From: an uncultured Clostridia bacterium
GTDB taxonomy: Bacteria > Bacillota > Clostridia > Monoglobales > Monoglobaceae
DNA length: 35,760 nucleotides
Reading direction: 5' to 3'
Assembly: GCA_947631965.1 (NCBI GenBank)
Contig: CANRNL010000020.1
Location: 1-35,760, forward strand
The notes under the pieces are model-generated. The model saw only the letters and a list, made by a program, of their open reading frames with translations, searched no databases and was not told the origin of the DNA. This document shows, in pieces, positions 25,610 to 34,512 of this stretch (positions are counted from its first letter, which is position 1; every line of letters starts with the position of its first letter). Both the position numbers and the translations under genes were made by a program.

Positions 25610-28219
25610 ATGACGAGATTACGTAAAGGTATTTGTGTTTTGCTGACGACGGCGCTTGTTCTGACGAGCTTCGGCTTTGGCATAATCGCTTCCGCCGACG
25701 GCGGAAATTACGACAGCGAGGTATCTTTGCTGGTCGGGCTGGGAATTCTGGAAGGCTCGGGCTCGGGAAATATGAATTTGGAAAAGAATGTGACCCGAGG
25801 GGAATTTTCGGCTATGATTTGCAGGATGTTGGATTTACAGCCGATTTCCTCCGAAGTGACTTTTGAGGATGTAAACAGCGGCAACTGGGCGTATGAATAT
25901 ATCCAAACGGCGGTGGCTATGGGTTACCTGAGCGGTGACCCCGACGGCAGATTCAGACCCGACGACACAATAATAACGGAGGAAGCCGTAAAGATACTGG
26001 TATCGATTTTGGGATATACATACCCAGCGGAGGACGAGGGCGGATATGCCGAGGGGTATATATCGGTCGGAAACAAAATAGGCGTTATGCGCGATATGGA
26101 ACTGCCGTACGGCAGGGAACTGACGCGCGGCGAGGTGGCAAAAATGCTGTGTAATTGTCTGAACATAGACCTTATGAAGCAGACCTATTACGGCAATCAG
26201 TACTATAACGTCAGTCAGGGCAGTACGATTTTGACCGATTATCTCCATATCGCAGATGTTCGCGGTATGGTACGCGCCAATCATCTGGTAAACCTCGACG
26301 GAGACTATGAGATAGAGCAGGGGCAGGTTGTCATAGGAGACACGCTGTATTATGTCGGAAAGACCGATATAGATACACAGCTGGGACTTACGGTACACGC
26401 ATATGTCAAAACAGACGACACCGACCCCGTGCAAACGGTGCTGTATTATGAGCCTATATCGAGCCAAAAGACTATTTCGGTAAAGGCTGAGGACGTACAG
26501 CCCTCTACAACCGAAACCTCGTTTGTGTATTGGGAAAACGGTAAAAAGCGTTCGGTAAGTATTCCTTCCGACGTGACACTCGTATATAACGGCAAGGCAA
26601 AGTTCTCGTTTTCGTCTGAGACTCTTCAGCCGAAAGAGGGCGACGTTACGCTTGTTATGGACGGCGGCGCGCTTTCGGTGATAATAGTTAACTCATATGA
26701 GAGCAGGGTGGTTCAGTCGGTCAGCGAAATAACCAAGACAATATACTACAAAAACAACACATCGCCGACAAACTTAGAGGACTCCGAGATACAATATACC
26801 ATTTTAAAAAAGGATAAAAAGGTCGATATTGACGAGCTTGCGGAGAACGATATTGTTTCGATTGCCGCGAGCGAGGACGGAATGTTTGTCAATATAATAG
26901 TTTCAAACGAGGTGCTGACGGGAACGGTTACCGAGGTCAGCGACGATAAGTACGCCATTGACGATATGGCTTACCCCGTTTCGGAATACTATTCCGGAAA
27001 GAAGCTGGAGGTCGGCAAGGAAGGCACTTTCTATCTTGATGCGTTCGGATATATAGTGTATGCCGAATATACATCGACGAGCCGAAATTATGCGTTTTTG
27101 CTTGCGAAGGCGTATAACGACAGCATTTCTCCGACCCTAAGGATGAAGCTGTTGACCGTTAACGGAGAAATAGTGGAAAAGGTCGTGGACAGCAAGGTTA
27201 ATTTTAACGACGTCAGAACCAATATTGAGGCGGTAGACCAAGCTCTTGCGGTAAGGCAGCTTATTAAAATTCAGTTCAATTCCGCGGGAGAGGTGCGCGG
27301 CATCTGGACTGCGGCGGACAATACGACCGCCGCGAACCCGATTTACGACACCGAGGAATTCAGCAAAGACATAAGCGACAAAGAGATGCGATATAAGGAT
27401 AACGTGTTCTCGGACGGAGACAGCCTGTTTTGCACCGAGGAAGACACTCCGATTATGATAATATCACTCAATGCGGAGAATGATATTAACGAGCGTGAGT
27501 GCAGCGTATCGACGGCTCCCAAGACCTTTGCAAACGACACCAAGTATTCGGATATGATATTTTACGATTTGGATGCGGACACCCATATCCCGAAAATTAT
27601 GGTTCAAATGCAAAAGCGGGGCGCGTCGCTCGTAAACGCGGACAACGGAGTGTGTGTGATAGACGAAATTTACACCACGACCGATAAGGACGGTAACCCG
27701 ATTGACGGATTGCGCTACTACAAGGACGGACAGCTTTGCGAAACTCCGGTGGACAGCGAGGCGGTCAGCACCCGCCGCGGCGACGGTTCCGACAGCAAAA
27801 ACGTTCCTGACGATTTCCAAAACGTTACGCTCGGAGATTTGCAAAAGGGAGACGTAATTCAGATTTCCACCAACATAGACGGATATATTTCGGTTTTCCG
27901 ACCCGTGTTTGTGCAAAAGTACGCGCCCGAGGAATATAAGCAGCTTGTCAGCGGCGGCGGAAGCGGCTACACCGAATTTCCGACCTTTGAAACCTATTAC
28001 GGAACCATAAGCAGACAAAGCACGCAAATTTTGACTTTGAAGCTCGGCGCAAAGGAGAGCAGTGTCGTGTGCGGCAGACCCAAGGTTTACCGCCTGAACC
28101 GCGAGAGGAATCGTCTGGAGGTACTCAACGTGAACGACCTCTCGGATTATTTGAACCGAGAAGGAGTATTCGCGCACGTTTCGAGAAAGGTTTGTCAGAC
28201 GGTAGTGATTTACGACTGA
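25610..28219 (+). CDS. SLH-domain surface protein with large beta-rich C-terminus
   Basis: An 869-residue protein with a signal peptide (about 1-29) and three N-terminal SLH-type repeats (about 32-190). These include TFEDVNSGNWAYEYIQTAVAMGYL followed by GDPDGRFRPDDTIITEE, and LPYGRELTRGEVAKML. The remaining 670 residues look beta-rich with many short strands and no enzyme motif that I recognise. It starts 11 bp after the giant SLH protein with an AGGAGG site overlapping that gene's stop, so the two are translationally linked. It may be a second wall-attached component of the glycan-capture surface or a structural S-layer-like protein; neither is shown. It is the last gene of the run, followed by a hairpin. 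Confidence 0.75.
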   Translation: MTRLRKGICVLLTTALVLTSFGFGIIASADGGNYDSEVSLLVGLGILEGSGSGNMNLEKNVTRGEFSAMICRMLDLQPISSEVTFEDVNSGNWAYEYIQTAVAMGYLSGDPDGRFRPDDTIITEEAVKILVSILGYTYPAEDEGGYAEGYISVGNKIGVMRDMELPYGRELTRGEVAKMLCNCLNIDLMKQTYYGNQYYNVSQGSTILTDYLHIADVRGMVRANHLVNLDGDYEIEQGQVVIGDTLYYVGKTDIDTQLGLTVHAYVKTDDTDPVQTVLYYEPISSQKTISVKAEDVQPSTTETSFVYWENGKKRSVSIPSDVTLVYNGKAKFSFSSETLQPKEGDVTLVMDGGALSVIIVNSYESRVVQSVSEITKTIYYKNNTSPTNLEDSEIQYTILKKDKKVDIDELAENDIVSIAASEDGMFVNIIVSNEVLTGTVTEVSDDKYAIDDMAYPVSEYYSGKKLEVGKEGTFYLDAFGYIVYAEYTSTSRNYAFLLAKAYNDSISPTLRMKLLTVNGEIVEKVVDSKVNFNDVRTNIEAVDQALAVRQLIKIQFNSAGEVRGIWTAADNTTAANPIYDTEEFSKDISDKEMRYKDNVFSDGDSLFCTEEDTPIMIISLNAENDINERECSVSTAPKTFANDTKYSDMIFYDLDADTHIPKIMVQMQKRGASLVNADNGVCVIDEIYTTTDKDGNPIDGLRYYKDGQLCETPVDSEAVSTRRGDGSDSKNVPDDFQNVTLGDLQKGDVIQISTNIDGYISVFRPVFVQKYAPEEYKQLVSGGGSGYTEFPTFETYYGTISRQSTQILTLKLGAKESSVVCGRPKVYRLNRERNRLEVLNVNDLSDYLNREGVFAHVSRKVCQTVVIYD

Positions 28220-28228
28220 TAAAAAACG

Positions 28229-28253
28229 ACTGAAAAATGCGGATTTTTTCAGT
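28229..28253 (+). terminator. Possible terminator after the SLH gene
   Basis: A 9-bp stem (ACTGAAAAA with TTTTTCAGT) around a 7-nt loop starts 10 bp after the stop codon. The T-run is inside the stem rather than after it, so strength is uncertain; antitermination or read-through into the regulator operon is possible. Confidence 0.45.
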
Positions 28254-28364
28254 AAAGCTGCAACGCTTTCGGTAGGGACCCTTAGGGCCCCTACCGAAAG
28301 AATTAAGAGGTACATGCCTCCCGCAGACGCGGAGGAATTCTATTTGGATGTAAATCCGCATTTT
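28234..28364. repeat. 13-bp inverted repeats enclosing a structured spacer
   Basis: AAAATGCGGATTT (28234-28246) and its exact reverse complement AAATCCGCATTTT (28352-28364) flank 105 bp. Inside are a 12-bp hairpin (28266-28300) and a CCTCC/GGAGG hairpin near 28316-28334. The left arm overlaps the possible terminator and the right arm runs into the promoter -35 of the next operon. It could be a small non-autonomous element or an RNA switch; no target-site duplication was seen. Confidence 0.5.
28266..28300. repeat. Perfect 12-bp inverted repeat (REP-like hairpin)
   Basis: CTTTCGGTAGGG (28266-28277) pairs exactly with CCCTACCGAAAG (28289-28300) around an 11-nt loop that itself holds CCC-TTA-GGG. 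No T-run follows on either strand, so it is not a typical intrinsic terminator. Confidence 0.7.
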
Positions 28365-28391
28365 GCATTTACCGCAAAGTTGTGCTACAAT
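28363..28391 (+). promoter_or_regulatory. Candidate promoter of the regulator operon
   Basis: TTGCAT at 28363-28368, a 17-bp spacer, and TACAAT at 28386-28391. The transcript should start near 28398, inside the palindrome at 28385-28414, giving a leader of about 70 nt before the ATG at 28471. Confidence 0.6.
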
Positions 28392-28414
28392 AAATGTAAA
28401 TACATTTATTGTAG
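28385..28414. promoter_or_regulatory. 30-bp near-perfect palindrome over the -10 and start site (putative operator)
   Basis: CTACAATAAATGTA (28385-28398), two A residues, then the exact reverse complement TACATTTATTGTAG (28401-28414). It covers the -10 box and the predicted transcription start of the regulator operon. The AT-rich two-fold symmetry and position suit a dimeric repressor. A 5' hairpin in the RNA is an alternative. AraC proteins more often bind direct repeats, so the binder may be another regulator. Confidence 0.6.
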
Positions 28415-28470
28415 CGCCTCCGGCGGGATTAAAAGCGTAAATCAAAAATAAATGGTATGGGAGAGAGAAG

Positions 28471-30621
28471 ATGAAAGAAAAGCGGCTTAACTCAATAAAA
28501 CGGTTATATCACAATCTTCGGGCAAAGCCGATTTTAATTCGTATGTTGGCGGGATATTTGGGTATCCTGCTTATAATTCTGCTGTTTAACGTCAGTATTT
28601 ATTTTTATTTGAAGCCCATTTTTATACAACAGCAGATGGAAAACGCCGAGAACTATCTCTCTTATATCAGTAAGCAAATCGACGTTCAACTGCTGGACGT
28701 CAAAAAGAATATGCATAAGTTTCTGGACGAGACCGATGAGCTAAACGGCGACGGCTACGGAGACAGCGTAAACAAACAGATGCAGCTCACCAAGGATTTG
28801 ATATATATGATGGCGGCGTGTCCTATGGTTGAATACGCGGCTGTTTATGACGCGGAGCAGCCTCTTGTCGTGACTAACGACGGAACCTGCACCAAGGATG
28901 CGCTTGTCGGCAAAATTCGGGAAAACACCACATTATTGCCCGAGGAAATTCGCGTGAGTATTGATACGAACCGCACATTTGACTATTTCCCTGTAAAGCA
29001 GGGGCAAAACTCAACGCTGGTTTTTTACACCGGTATAAGTTACAGCAGGGCAAAAAATTATAAGATGATAGTGTTTATCGACGGCACTCAGATACAGGAT
29101 ATGCTTAAAAGCGACACGATAGACGAGTACGCCCATACCTATATCGTCAACAGCGATTTTGACACTATGCTCGGCATAGACGGCAGTGTGTTTGACAAGA
29201 GCCTGATTGACGGCAAGCAATCCCGCAGCAGGCAGACTATGGTGGTTCGGGAGTCCGAGTTTCAGGACTGGTCATATATCTCGGTTTTAAACGACCGAAA
29301 GATAGTCCAAAATCTCAGCTTTATGAAAAACGCTTTTCTGCTCCTCATCTCTTTAATGCTGATAATCTGTATGATGCTGTGCTTCCGATTTGTTAAGCAG
29401 TACTACACTCCGATTTCGGACATTATAGACAACTATATGCTGACGCTCGGCAACGGAACCACCGAGCTTGAGGCGATTTCGGAGACAATAGATTTTCTTA
29501 TGGAAAAGGAACAGCAGTCGGGCGAAAAGGAGTTTTTGTCGGGCATTTTGCAGAGCGGATTTTACTCCGAGAACATCGACACTCTGTTTGAGTACGATTT
29601 GTTCCGCGTTGCGGTTGTCAGAGGCAGAATTGCCGACATAAAAGAGGCGGACGTTGAGGAGCTTTTCCTTTCCGAGAATGACGTTATTTGCAAGGTGGTA
29701 TATAATCAGCAAAACGGCTGTACATTGATTTTGAACGGCGATGATTTGAACTATCACAGGACGGTTTCGCTCTTGCTCAAGCTGCAAAAGACCGTGGTTG
29801 AAAGATATGGCATATTCCTCGCGTTCGGCGTGAGCGATATTTGCGAGCAGATTATGGATTTGCACGAGGCGTATCGCGATGCCGCCGAAGCGATAGACTG
29901 CGGCGACAGCAGTCAGGAAAACTGTATTTATATAAAGCGGGATTTGACCGAAACAAACCAAAGAATTTATATGCCCATTGACTTTGAGCGCAATATGACG
30001 GAATACGTTTACCTGAGAAATTATGACGGTATAAGAAAGCTCATACAGGACGTTTTCCGCCGAAACAAGGGCGCGTCGAACGTGTATCTTCACAGCGTTG
30101 TGATGAGCATTTGCAGTGCCTACGAGAATATATGCAAGAAGTTGGGCAACGCCTCGGGGCTTTCGTCGGATATTGTCAACCACGAGTACCGAGTACCCGT
30201 GATTGAGGAGCATCTTATCGAAATATTCACAAGCCTGGAGGGCGATATGGTAAAGGAGAACCGCGAGGAAGCCGTATGCAACTATGTTACCATGTATATT
30301 GCGGAGAATTACAGCGACTCCACGATTTCCATAGAGAGGATTGCGGACGACCTTCACCTCAGCCCCTCATATGTGTCAACTCTGTTCAAAAAAGCGACGG
30401 GTATCGCATTTTCACAATACCTGCTCAGGTACAGGATAGACGCGGCAAAGGAGCTTTTAACGAGCGGCAGAGAAAAGATAAGCGTAATTTCCGAAAAGGC
30501 GGGCTTCGGCACATATAATAACTTCGTGCGAATGTTTAAAAGAAAAACGGGCGTATCTCCCAGTCGTTACAGAATGATACATCAGCACATAGAGGAAAGG
30601 GAAGATAATGAGGACATTTAA
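28471..30621 (+). CDS. Membrane-spanning AraC-family transcription regulator
   Basis: A 716-residue one-component sensor-regulator. A first membrane helix (about 25-48), an extracellular sensor region of about 235 residues (Cache-like by layout) and a second helix (about 288-308) precede a cytoplasmic linker and a C-terminal AraC double helix-turn-helix (about 605-705). The last shows IERIADDLHLSPSYVSTLFKK and ISEKAGFGTYNNFVRMFKRK, followed by TGVSPSRYR. Such YesN/YtdP-like proteins sense an extracellular sugar and act directly on DNA near glycan genes. The ATG follows a GGGAGAG site. Its end overlaps the DUF2264 gene by 14 bp, so it is translationally coupled to three enzyme genes. Likely targets are the promoters at about 10056 and 28363 (inferred). 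Confidence 0.9.
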   Translation: MKEKRLNSIKRLYHNLRAKPILIRMLAGYLGILLIILLFNVSIYFYLKPIFIQQQMENAENYLSYISKQIDVQLLDVKKNMHKFLDETDELNGDGYGDSVNKQMQLTKDLIYMMAACPMVEYAAVYDAEQPLVVTNDGTCTKDALVGKIRENTTLLPEEIRVSIDTNRTFDYFPVKQGQNSTLVFYTGISYSRAKNYKMIVFIDGTQIQDMLKSDTIDEYAHTYIVNSDFDTMLGIDGSVFDKSLIDGKQSRSRQTMVVRESEFQDWSYISVLNDRKIVQNLSFMKNAFLLLISLMLIICMMLCFRFVKQYYTPISDIIDNYMLTLGNGTTELEAISETIDFLMEKEQQSGEKEFLSGILQSGFYSENIDTLFEYDLFRVAVVRGRIADIKEADVEELFLSENDVICKVVYNQQNGCTLILNGDDLNYHRTVSLLLKLQKTVVERYGIFLAFGVSDICEQIMDLHEAYRDAAEAIDCGDSSQENCIYIKRDLTETNQRIYMPIDFERNMTEYVYLRNYDGIRKLIQDVFRRNKGASNVYLHSVVMSICSAYENICKKLGNASGLSSDIVNHEYRVPVIEEHLIEIFTSLEGDMVKENREEAVCNYVTMYIAENYSDSTISIERIADDLHLSPSYVSTLFKKATGIAFSQYLLRYRIDAAKELLTSGREKISVISEKAGFGTYNNFVRMFKRKTGVSPSRYRMIHQHIEEREDNEDI

Positions 30622-32308
30622 CACAAAGCGGGAATGGCAAAATATGCTCTCCGATATTCTGCTTCCTTTAAAGAAGCATTACAGCGATGCGGGGGCGCGG
30701 CTGTCGCTTGGTTCGAGCGGGGCGACGTATGAGCGGAGCATCGTTACAATGGAGGCGTTTGCGCGTCCGCTGTGGGGCTTGGTCCCGCTGTGGGCGGGCG
30801 GAGGAGACGTGGATGAATTTGCGGAAATATACCGCAGGGGCATCGTCTCCGGCACAGACCCGAATTCGGAGGAATACTGGGGTGTTTTGCACGATTTTGA
30901 CCAGAGAATGGTTGAAATGGCGGCTTTGGGCTATGCGCTTTTGCTTGCGCCCGATAAGATTTGGGAGCCGCTCGGCGCAGCCGAGAGGAAAAATTTGAAC
31001 GACTGGCTCCTTCAAATAAATAATTACCGCAGTCATGATAACAACTGGAAGTTTTTCGCGGTGTTGGTCAACACGGGTCTGTCGAGTGTCGGTGGTGAAT
31101 ATTCGCAGGATATGATAGATTTCGGGCTTAATGCCATAGAGTCATATTATATAGGCGACGGCTGGTACGGCGACGGCAAGGACGGCTGCAGAGATTATTA
31201 CATATCCTTTGCCATTCATTTTTACAGTTTGATTTACGCAAAGTCAATGAAAAACCGCGACGAAAAACGGAGCGCGCTGTTTGCGGAGCGTGCAAAAATG
31301 TTTGCCGAAGATTTTATCTGCTGGTTTGCGGACGACGGCAGAGCGGTGCCTTACGGACGCTCAATGACATATCGTTTTGCACAGGCGGCGTTTTGGAGCG
31401 CTTGCGTGTACGCCGAGGTTGACGCGTTCCCAATGGGCGTGCTGAAGGGCTTGCTCGCACGCCATATGGCGGACTGGGCTGACGCGCCGATTTTTGATAA
31501 CGGCGGAGTGCTTTCGATAGGATATCGTTATCAGAATTTGAATATGTCGGAATTTTACAACGCGCCGGGTTCTCCGTATTGGGCGCTTAAGACCTTTTTG
31601 GTGCTTGCCCTGCCGGACGGACATCCGTTTTGGTCTGCGGCGGTGTTGCCTTTGCCGGAACCCGAGGTATTCAGGGTTATACCTTCGGCGAATATGATAG
31701 TTACGCGGCGAGACGGCGAGGCGACGGTTTATCCAGTTGGAAATTTTACCCCGCCCGGCTTCGTTCATATGGCGGAAAAATATTCAAAGTTTGCTTACAG
31801 CTCCCGTTTTGGTTTCAGCGTACCGCGCTCGTGCCGCACGCTGAGAGAGGCCGCGCCCGACAGTACGCTCGCATTTGAGGCGGACGGTTATATTTTTGTC
31901 CGTCGAGGGGTGGAGCGGTCGGAAATTACCGACAGTTCCGTAAGGAGCGTATGGTCACCAATTAAAGGAATTACCGTGCGGACAGAGATTATTCCGACGT
32001 CGGAAGGGCATATCCGCAGGCACAGCATAACAAGCGAATTTTCGTGCCGCGCGTATGACTGCGGCTTTGCGGTGGGAAACGATGCAGAGCAGGGCTTTGG
32101 AGAGCTTGCAGACGGCGGCGCTGCCTCGGCGTGGAATGATGAATACAAATGCAGTGTGAGCGGCAAGGGCGGCACAGGCGTTGTGATTGCCGCCGTGCCG
32201 AACACCAATCTGATGGAGCCCACAACCTCGATACCCGCCGTTTGTTACGAGATAGCGGCAGGCAGTATTGAGGTCGAAACGGTCGTTTTGACGGAGAAGC
32301 GCAAATGA
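30608..32308 (+). CDS. DUF2264-family protein, probable glycoside hydrolase
   Basis: A 566-residue soluble protein with no signal peptide. The N-terminal two thirds look helical, as in alpha/alpha-barrel enzymes, with MEAFARPLWGLVPLWAGGG, YWGVLHDFDQRMVEMAALG, YRSHDNNWKFFAVLVNTGL and GDGWYGDGKDGCRDYY. The last third is beta-rich. These motifs match the DUF2264 family. From memory, some DUF2264-type proteins have been tied to uronic-acid removal (GH154 beta-glucuronidases); I am not sure that this subgroup belongs there. Its start lies within the regulator gene and its stop overlaps the next gene by 4 bp (ATGA), so it is tightly coupled to both. Together with GH88 it points to a uronic-acid-bearing substrate. 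Confidence 0.78.
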   Translation: MRTFNTKREWQNMLSDILLPLKKHYSDAGARLSLGSSGATYERSIVTMEAFARPLWGLVPLWAGGGDVDEFAEIYRRGIVSGTDPNSEEYWGVLHDFDQRMVEMAALGYALLLAPDKIWEPLGAAERKNLNDWLLQINNYRSHDNNWKFFAVLVNTGLSSVGGEYSQDMIDFGLNAIESYYIGDGWYGDGKDGCRDYYISFAIHFYSLIYAKSMKNRDEKRSALFAERAKMFAEDFICWFADDGRAVPYGRSMTYRFAQAAFWSACVYAEVDAFPMGVLKGLLARHMADWADAPIFDNGGVLSIGYRYQNLNMSEFYNAPGSPYWALKTFLVLALPDGHPFWSAAVLPLPEPEVFRVIPSANMIVTRRDGEATVYPVGNFTPPGFVHMAEKYSKFAYSSRFGFSVPRSCRTLREAAPDSTLAFEADGYIFVRRGVERSEITDSSVRSVWSPIKGITVRTEIIPTSEGHIRRHSITSEFSCRAYDCGFAVGNDAEQGFGELADGGAASAWNDEYKCSVSGKGGTGVVIAAVPNTNLMEPTTSIPAVCYEIAAGSIEVETVVLTEKRK

Positions 32309-34491
32309 AAATAAAAGGATATATCATTGCCGCGTGCTGTGCGGCGCTCCTGACAGGCGTATCGCTTGGAAACCGCGGCGTACACGCGGAGGAGTCGGGA
32401 GACGGGAAAAAGGTCTATGCCCTGTATCACGGCTTTCGGCGAACAAGAGAGCATGACGGGGATTTGGGGTCGTGGAAGCAATTTTATAACACCGAAAAAT
32501 CCGCGACCGGACAAAAAACGGTGAATTACAATCCCGATTTGTTAAACTCGGACGGCACGGCTCAGACCGCCTCGGTCAACGGAGGACCGATTGTGGGTAT
32601 GCAGTCGGAGCTTGACACGGACTATATCGAATATGAAATACTGCTTGCAAAAACGGCGCATATAGACGGTTTTCTCGTCGATTTCGGATTTCCGGAATAC
32701 GGAAACACGGTTTTGTTGCGCGCGCTTATGGAGCAGGCGGAAAAATATGATTTTGAAATAGGCGTGAATTGGTGCGACAGCTGGCTTGTTGATAAAACCT
32801 GGATTCAAAGCTACCGTCCCGAAATAAATACGCGTGAGAAAAGGACGGAATATTTTAAAACGAGCGTCCAATTCCTTATGGATGAGGTGTATTCAAAAAG
32901 CAACGCGGCGACCGTGCAGGGACACCCGCTGGTTTTTCTGTTCGGCGGCGGACCCACCGCCTCCGAAATGAGTAATATTATGGACGCGGAATACAATATT
33001 CCCGAAAATTTGGGCGAGCCTTGGTATGTCAGGCGTGTCGTGCCGTCGGGACGGTATCAAAACGGACAGGTTATCTACGGCGAGCCTGAGAGCGCGGCGA
33101 AGCAGTGGCTCGACATAGGAGTTGACGTACATTCGTGGATTGCTCCGCGTCTGCGTCCGAGAGACAGCCTGCACCCCTCGTTTGATAAGTATGCGACGTC
33201 CGATGACGTGCTTGCGTATGACGAAAAGTTTTCTTCGCTTTGGAAAAACGGGAAAAAGGCGCACATAAATACCGCAGTCGTAACGCCGGGCTTTGATAAC
33301 CACGGCTGTGCGGGCTGGGGCGAGGGACTGTTTTCGGGCATAGACCGCGACGGCGGTGAGCTGTATCGCCGTCAGTGGCAGTTTGTCTTGCAAAACCGCG
33401 ACCTGACGGACGTAATATTTATTGCATCGTGGTCGGATTTTACGGAGGGTCACGAGATAGAGCCTACCGTCTTGCACGGCTTCCGCGAACTGGAAACCAC
33501 CGAGGAATACGCCGCGCAAATAAAGGATTTGCAATTTTCAAAAAAGGCTTCCGATTATTTGCGGCTTCCCAAAAGGCTGTTTGAAGCCAGGAAAAAGCTT
33601 GTGCGCTTTGAAGAGTTGGGAGCGGGGCTTGACTTCTGCCGCGACGCGCTCGACGCGGCGGCGAAGGATATTTCGGACGGACATTACGACGCGGCGGAAA
33701 ACGCGCTTGCAAAGGCGGAAGGCGTTTTGTCGGATTTGGAGGGTATGGTTCGCACCGAAACGGTCGTTGTCGACGCGGAAAACGGAAATATGTCCGTCCA
33801 AGGCTTTGCGGACGGAGCGGGAGATTATTCACTGAGTAGCGGGATAGGCGTTACGATAGATGAGGCGACGGCAAAATATCTCAGGGAGAATGTCTACGAT
33901 GCGGTACTGGAATTTACATATGAGGACAGTGGATACGAAAACATTGATATTACCGCGGACAGCAAGCGCGAAAAGCCGCCGCCCATAGGCAACACGCGCG
34001 GAGATTACTCTGTCGCGGCGCAAATTACAAAAAATTCAACGGGTCGGTATTTGAAGGCACGCGTGCCTTTGTACCGTGAAAATATCGCATTGACGCACGG
34101 CGGCAAAAACGGAAGCGATTTTTGGTTCGGCGGCAGCGGAAAAATTCGGGATGTCAAAATTATCTTTGAGGTTATGTCACTCTCGTCCGAGCGTATGAAA
34201 AAAGCTTTTTGGGTCGTTTCGGCAAATGAGGACAACAGCGCGGTTTCAGTCGAGCTTGCGCCCGTTTTGAACCGTCCGCCTGAGTTTACGGTATGCGCCT
34301 GCCTTATGCAGAGGGATGCGGCGGTGATGGCGAAATTCTACTCCGGCGAGGAGCTTTCGGAGGAAACGGTTTTGCGCCTCGAAAAGCGATACGAGGGCGA
34401 GCCTGCCGTTTTAAAGCTATATACATGGAACAGCGCGGAGGGTATGCGCCCTCTGGACAGTGTTTTTGAATTTTCAAGCCGAGTAACCTAA
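32305..34491 (+). CDS. Secreted GH71/GH99-like glycosidase (paralogue 3)
   Basis: A 728-residue protein with a signal peptide ending near GVHA (about residue 28). The GH71/99-like barrel (about 35-410) starts almost at once and is closest to paralogue 2: KKVYALYHGFRRTREHDGDL, FPEYGNTVLLRALMEQ, NWCDSWLVDKTW, VVTPGFDNHGCAGWG and ASWSDFTEGHEIEPT (D378, E381). A helical linker leads straight into the shared C-terminal beta domain (about 506-626) with no discoidin insert. A further tail of about 100 residues, unique among the three, ends with VLKLYTWNSAEGMRPL, a pattern like the short C-terminal modules of other clostridial surface proteins. The 4-bp overlap with DUF2264 shows translational coupling. 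It should act outside the cell on the same or a related glycan. Confidence 0.8.
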   Translation: MKIKGYIIAACCAALLTGVSLGNRGVHAEESGDGKKVYALYHGFRRTREHDGDLGSWKQFYNTEKSATGQKTVNYNPDLLNSDGTAQTASVNGGPIVGMQSELDTDYIEYEILLAKTAHIDGFLVDFGFPEYGNTVLLRALMEQAEKYDFEIGVNWCDSWLVDKTWIQSYRPEINTREKRTEYFKTSVQFLMDEVYSKSNAATVQGHPLVFLFGGGPTASEMSNIMDAEYNIPENLGEPWYVRRVVPSGRYQNGQVIYGEPESAAKQWLDIGVDVHSWIAPRLRPRDSLHPSFDKYATSDDVLAYDEKFSSLWKNGKKAHINTAVVTPGFDNHGCAGWGEGLFSGIDRDGGELYRRQWQFVLQNRDLTDVIFIASWSDFTEGHEIEPTVLHGFRELETTEEYAAQIKDLQFSKKASDYLRLPKRLFEARKKLVRFEELGAGLDFCRDALDAAAKDISDGHYDAAENALAKAEGVLSDLEGMVRTETVVVDAENGNMSVQGFADGAGDYSLSSGIGVTIDEATAKYLRENVYDAVLEFTYEDSGYENIDITADSKREKPPPIGNTRGDYSVAAQITKNSTGRYLKARVPLYRENIALTHGGKNGSDFWFGGSGKIRDVKIIFEVMSLSSERMKKAFWVVSANEDNSAVSVELAPVLNRPPEFTVCACLMQRDAAVMAKFYSGEELSEETVLRLEKRYEGEPAVLKLYTWNSAEGMRPLDSVFEFSSRVT

Positions 34492-34512
34492 AATTCAGAA
34501 GGGAGAACGAAT

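Noticed and set aside
28266-28300. Standard intrinsic terminator
   Set aside because: The stem is strong but no T-run follows on either strand, so it is listed as a repeat instead.
29353-30357. 334-residue minus-strand frame inside the AraC regulator gene
   Set aside because: The plus-strand gene has clear membrane and helix-turn-helix features; the antisense frame has none.
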